Below, in pieces: positions 55,010-58,128 of a stretch of DNA of 58,128 bases (its first letter is position 1; every line of letters starts with the position of its first letter). Made by a program: the position numbers and the translations under genes. Origin of the DNA: Bradyrhizobium genosp. SA-3 (lineage in GTDB: Bacteria > Pseudomonadota > Alphaproteobacteria > Rhizobiales > Xanthobacteraceae); assembly GCF_004212635.1 (NCBI RefSeq), contig NZ_PSRT01000047.1, positions 1 to 58,128 on the forward strand. The letters are read 5' to 3'. The notes under the pieces are model-generated. The model saw only the letters and a program-made list of their open reading frames with translations. It was not told where the DNA came from and ran no database searches.

Positions 55010-56080
55010 TCATGTCGTCGCCCGCGTCCCCGCCTCGGCCAGCACCCGCTGCGCGATCGCCACCACCTCGCTCGCCGCGATGTCGCGCATGCAGCGGTGA
55101 TCGTTCATCTTGCAGATTGTGCTCTGGCAGGGCTGGCATGACAGCACGCTCTTGTCCTGGACCACGGTGGCGGCGAGGCCGTTGAGGGGGGCCCAGAGAT
55201 AGGGGCTGGTCGGGCCGAAAATGCCCATGGTGGGCGTGCCCAGGGCGGCTGCGATATGCATCAGGCCGGAATCGTTGGAGATGGCGACGCCGGCGGCGGC
55301 CATGGCCAGCACGCCGTTGCGCAAATCGTTGCCGGTGAGGTCCCGCACCCCCACGCCGCCCGCCGCGACGATTTCCTGGGCGAGGCCCTTTTCCGCGGGG
55401 CCGCCGACCACCCAGACCTCCAGGCCCTGCTCGACCAGCAACCGGGCGGCCTCGGGATAGTAGGTCCAGCGTTTTGACACTCCGACCGAGCCGGGAGCCA
55501 GCGCCACGGCTGCGCCGGCGCTGAGACCATTGGCCTGCCGCCAGCGGAGGATCTCCTCGGCGGGGACGCGGAGTTGCGGCACCGGCCATTCCGGAGGCAG
55601 CGGGGCGCCATCGGGCTGGGCGAGGGCGGCGTTCTTGTCGATGAAACGGGGCAGTTTCTTCTCGCCCCAGCGCCTGTGGTTGATCAGGCCGAACCGGAAC
55701 TCGCCGACGAAGCCGACCCGTTCAGGAATGCCCGCCAGCGCGGGCGCAATGGCCGCCTTCCAGGTCCGGGGCAGCACCAGGGCGGTGCCGTAGTTCCGCT
55801 CGCGCAGGAGTTTTGCCAGGCTGAGCTGGCGGCTCACTGCGAGCCGGCCGCGCGGCAGGTCCCAGACGATCCCTGCGCGCACGCCGGGCATGTAATCGAC
55901 TAGCGGGGCGCACAGCGAGGTGGTCAGGAGATCGACCGGCCGGTTGGGCCAGCGCTGCTTCAGGACCCGCACGACGGTGTGATTCCGGACGAAATCGCCG
56001 ATCCACATGTAGGGAATGACCAGGATCGGGCTTGTGTCGTCCCGGTCTGCATGTCCACTAAGTTGCGAATCTTCATTCAT
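55010..56080 (-). CDS. waaF: Lipopolysaccharide heptosyltransferase (GT9, WaaF-like)
   Basis: 356 residues. GT9 pattern: ILVIPYMWIGDFVRNHTVVR, VLKQRWPNRPVDLLTT, VALAPGSVGVSKRWTYYPEA, VWVVGGPAEKGLAQEIVAAG and GVAISNDSGLMHIAAALGTP with TMGIFGPTSP (ADP-heptose site). The C-terminus has a cysteine-rich bit (CQPCQSTICKMNDHRCMRDI) typical of WaaF. It adds the second heptose to the LPS core. Divergent from hldD across 158 bp. Confidence 0.9.
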   Translation of the reverse strand: MNEDSQLSGHADRDDTSPILVIPYMWIGDFVRNHTVVRVLKQRWPNRPVDLLTTSLCAPLVDYMPGVRAGIVWDLPRGRLAVSRQLSLAKLLRERNYGTALVLPRTWKAAIAPALAGIPERVGFVGEFRFGLINHRRWGEKKLPRFIDKNAALAQPDGAPLPPEWPVPQLRVPAEEILRWRQANGLSAGAAVALAPGSVGVSKRWTYYPEAARLLVEQGLEVWVVGGPAEKGLAQEIVAAGGVGVRDLTGNDLRNGVLAMAAAGVAISNDSGLMHIAAALGTPTMGIFGPTSPYLWAPLNGLAATVVQDKSVLSCQPCQSTICKMNDHRCMRDIAASEVVAIAQRVLAEAGTRATT

Positions 56081-56238
56081 TTGTTAATAGAGCCGAAGGC
56101 GAGCTGTATGGCCGTTCGGTTAGCCGCTCCGGGCCGGCAGGTAAAGCCGGGTGAGGACCGATCCCAAAACCGCTTACACTTTGGCGGATCATGCGCTACG
56201 GCAGGACCGGGCCTTCAGAAATCGGGCAGGTAGGTGGA

Positions 56239-57219
56239 ATGTTGCTGGTGACCGGCGGGGCCGGTTTTATCGGATCGAATGTCGTCGCCGCGCTCAACGA
56301 GGCCGGCCGCAGCGACGTCGTGGTCTGCGATCTCCTCGGCTCTGACGGCAAATGGCGCAACCTCGCCAAGCGGCAGCTTGTGGATATCGTCCCGCCGGCC
56401 GAACTGATCGACTGGCTGAAGGGCCGCAAGCTCGACGCCATGATCCATCTCGGGGCGATTTCCGAGACCACCGCGACCGACGGCGATCTCGTGATCGAGA
56501 CCAATTTCCGCCTGTCGATGCGCCTCTTGGACTGGTGCACGGCGAATGCGGTGCCGTTCATCTATGCCTCGTCGGCGGCGACCTATGGCGATGGTGCGGA
56601 CGGCTTTGACGACGACGCCTCGTTGCCGGCGCTGAAGAAGCTACGGCCGATGAATCTGTACGGCTGGAGCAAGCACCTGTTCGACCTCACTGTTGCCCAG
56701 CGCGTCGCGAACGGCGATCGGCTGCCGCCGCAATGGGCGGGCCTGAAGTTCTTCAACGTGTTCGGCCCCAACGAATACCACAAGGGCTCGATGATGAGCG
56801 TGCTGGCGCGCCGCTTCGACGACGTGAGAGCGGGCCGAGTCGTGCAGCTGTTCAAGTCGCATCGCGAGGGCATCGACGACGGCGACCAGCGCCGCGATTT
56901 CATCTATGTCGACGATGTCGTGCGCGTCGTCATGTGGCTGCTGGCGACGCCGTCGGTCTCCGGCCTGTTCAATGTCGGGACCGGCAAGGCACGCAGCTTC
57001 AAGGACCTGATGCTGGCAGCCTATGCAGCGCTCGGCAAAAGGCCCAACATCGAGTACATCGACATGCCCGAGGCGATCCGGGGCAGCTATCAATACTTCA
57101 CCCAGAGCAAGGTCGATCGTCTCCACCGCGCCGGCTACAACGGTGGCTTCACGACGCTCGAGGACGCGGTCAAGGCCTATGTCGGGGATTATCTCGACCG
57201 GCCCGACCGCTTCCGCTGA
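56239..57219 (+). CDS. hldD: ADP-L-glycero-D-manno-heptose 6-epimerase
   Basis: 326 residues from ATG 56239 (MLLVTGGAGFIGSNVVAALN), with GGTGG upstream; the longer frame to 56191 is unlikely. NAD(P)-binding GGAGFIGS, catalytic region FIYASSAATYGDGADGFDDD and PMNLYGWSKHLFDLTVAQRV (Tyr-x3-Lys), LKFFNVFGPNEYHKGSMMSV is HldD-specific. Last step of ADP-heptose synthesis. hldE follows after 12 bp. Confidence 0.94.
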   Translation: MLLVTGGAGFIGSNVVAALNEAGRSDVVVCDLLGSDGKWRNLAKRQLVDIVPPAELIDWLKGRKLDAMIHLGAISETTATDGDLVIETNFRLSMRLLDWCTANAVPFIYASSAATYGDGADGFDDDASLPALKKLRPMNLYGWSKHLFDLTVAQRVANGDRLPPQWAGLKFFNVFGPNEYHKGSMMSVLARRFDDVRAGRVVQLFKSHREGIDDGDQRRDFIYVDDVVRVVMWLLATPSVSGLFNVGTGKARSFKDLMLAAYAALGKRPNIEYIDMPEAIRGSYQYFTQSKVDRLHRAGYNGGFTTLEDAVKAYVGDYLDRPDRFR

Positions 57220-57231
57220 GGCCCCGCGATC

Positions 57232-58128
57232 ATGCCGACACCTATTCTCGATTTCGATGCCCTCGCACAAGCCATCGGCGGCCGCACGGTGCTGTGCATC
57301 GGCGACATCATGCTGGACGAATTCGTCTATGGCGAGGTGTCGCGGATCTCGCCGGAGGCGCCCGCGCCGGTGATCTCGGCACAGCGCAGCGAGATCCATA
57401 TCGGCGGCGCCGGCAACGTCGCGCGCAACGTCGCATCCCTCGGCGCGCGCTGCATCTTCGTCGGCCTCGTCGGCGAGGACGATGCGGGCAGGCGGCTCGC
57501 CTCGGCGCTCGCGGAGTACGCCGGCATCGACAGCGTTCTGGTGAGCGACTCCTCGCGCCCGACCACGCGAAAAGTCCGCTTCGTCTCCGAGCATTTTTCC
57601 ACGCACATGCTGCGTGCGGATTGGGAGCAGGCGGGGCCTGCCTCCGATGCGACCGAGACGAAACTGATCGAGGCGATCCTGCCGCAGATCGCGCGCGCCG
57701 ACATCGTGCTGCTGTCCGACTACGCCAAGGGCGCGCTGACCGCACGCGTGATCCGCCACATCATCGACGCCGCGCGAAAGCTCGGCAAGCCCGTGATCGT
57801 CGATCCCAAGAGCCTGAACTGGGCGATCTATCGCGGCGCGACGCTGCTCACGCCCAACCGCAAGGAGTTTTCGGAAGCGACGCGGAGCCGCGCCGACACC
57901 ACGCAGAGCATCGTCGATGCCAGCGAGGACGTGATGCGGCTCGCCGATTGCGAGGCGATCCTGGTCACACTGGGCGAGCACGGCATGACGCTGGTGCCGC
58001 GCAGCGGCGAGGCCGTCCATGTTCCGGCTTTCCCGGTGCAGGTGCGCGACGTCTCCGGCGCCGGCGACACCGTCGCCGCCGCGCTTGCGGTGTCGCTCGC
58101 ATCGGGCGCGGACTGGGACGCGGCGCTG
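57232..58128 (+). CDS. hldE: Bifunctional heptose 7-phosphate kinase/heptose 1-phosphate adenylyltransferase (partial, right edge)
   Basis: 299 codons from ATG 57232 reach the edge with no stop. The visible part is the PfkB-type kinase domain: VLCIGDIMLDEFVYGEVSRI, IGGAGNVARNVASLGARCIF, ADIVLLSDYAKGALTARVIR, GKPVIVDPKSLNWAIYRGAT and VRDVSGAGDTVAAALAV (catalytic Asp, GAGD). The adenylyltransferase half would lie beyond the window. Together with hldD and gmhB it makes ADP-heptose for the LPS inner core. Confidence 0.92.
   Translation, partial: MPTPILDFDALAQAIGGRTVLCIGDIMLDEFVYGEVSRISPEAPAPVISAQRSEIHIGGAGNVARNVASLGARCIFVGLVGEDDAGRRLASALAEYAGIDSVLVSDSSRPTTRKVRFVSEHFSTHMLRADWEQAGPASDATETKLIEAILPQIARADIVLLSDYAKGALTARVIRHIIDAARKLGKPVIVDPKSLNWAIYRGATLLTPNRKEFSEATRSRADTTQSIVDASEDVMRLADCEAILVTLGEHGMTLVPRSGEAVHVPAFPVQVRDVSGAGDTVAAALAVSLASGADWDAAL

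Overview
The window looks like chromosomal DNA of a Bradyrhizobium-type alphaproteobacterium (Nitrobacteraceae). This is inferred from the GC-rich coding style, two complete Liv-type ABC transporter sets, a phasin, IS66-family elements, short palindromic intergenic repeats of the kind common in rhizobia, and an LPS-heptose gene set. No rRNA, tRNA or CRISPR array was seen.

Left part (1 to about 11,070) is an accessory island with visibly more AT-rich genes. It begins inside an IS66-family element (tnpC-tnpB-tnpA, minus strand, cut by the window edge). Next come degraded small membrane/coiled-coil genes (one with several frameshifts, one with an in-frame TGA), then a surface-glycan group: a fused methyltransferase-GT2, an FkbM methyltransferase, a class I methyltransferase and a large polytopic membrane protein. 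An acyltransferase-3 remnant ends exactly where a second, multiply frameshifted IS66-family element begins (position 9437).

The middle part is ordinary GC-rich chromosome. gmhB (heptose bisphosphate phosphatase) is followed by a long minus-strand Liv cluster (livG, an acyl-CoA synthetase, livH, livM, livK, livF, and a PaaK-like ligase). A divergent Crp/Fnr regulator sits at its head and an AGE-family epimerase is inserted divergently near its tail. Next are an MFS exporter, a 1104-residue zinc-ribbon/cyclase/ATPase/TPR protein paired with a thioredoxin-fold protein, a HemD-like protein, purU and a lipoprotein. A second Liv operon (livK-livH-livM-livG-livF) runs on the plus strand, followed by a cobalamin-independent methionine-synthase-like enzyme.

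The right part holds a caspase-like TPR protein, an HTH-methyltransferase next to metK and ahcY (the SAM cycle), and an NTF2-like plus Baeyer-Villiger-type monooxygenase pair. A ParA-like ATPase overlapping a phasin follows, then an LpxO-like hydroxylase, an MHS transporter and a fumarylacetoacetate hydrolase-family gene. It ends in an LPS-core block: an MsbA-like exporter, galE, a GT4 glycosyltransferase, a heptosyltransferase, hldD and the start of hldE (cut by the right edge). With gmhB this covers most of ADP-heptose synthesis and its transfer.

Gene boundaries are rich in palindromic repeats, including one repeat inserted inside another (18462-18719). The least described parts are the Liv/CoA-ligase cluster, the ParA-phasin pair, the cyclase-redoxin pair and the HTH-methyltransferase beside metK.
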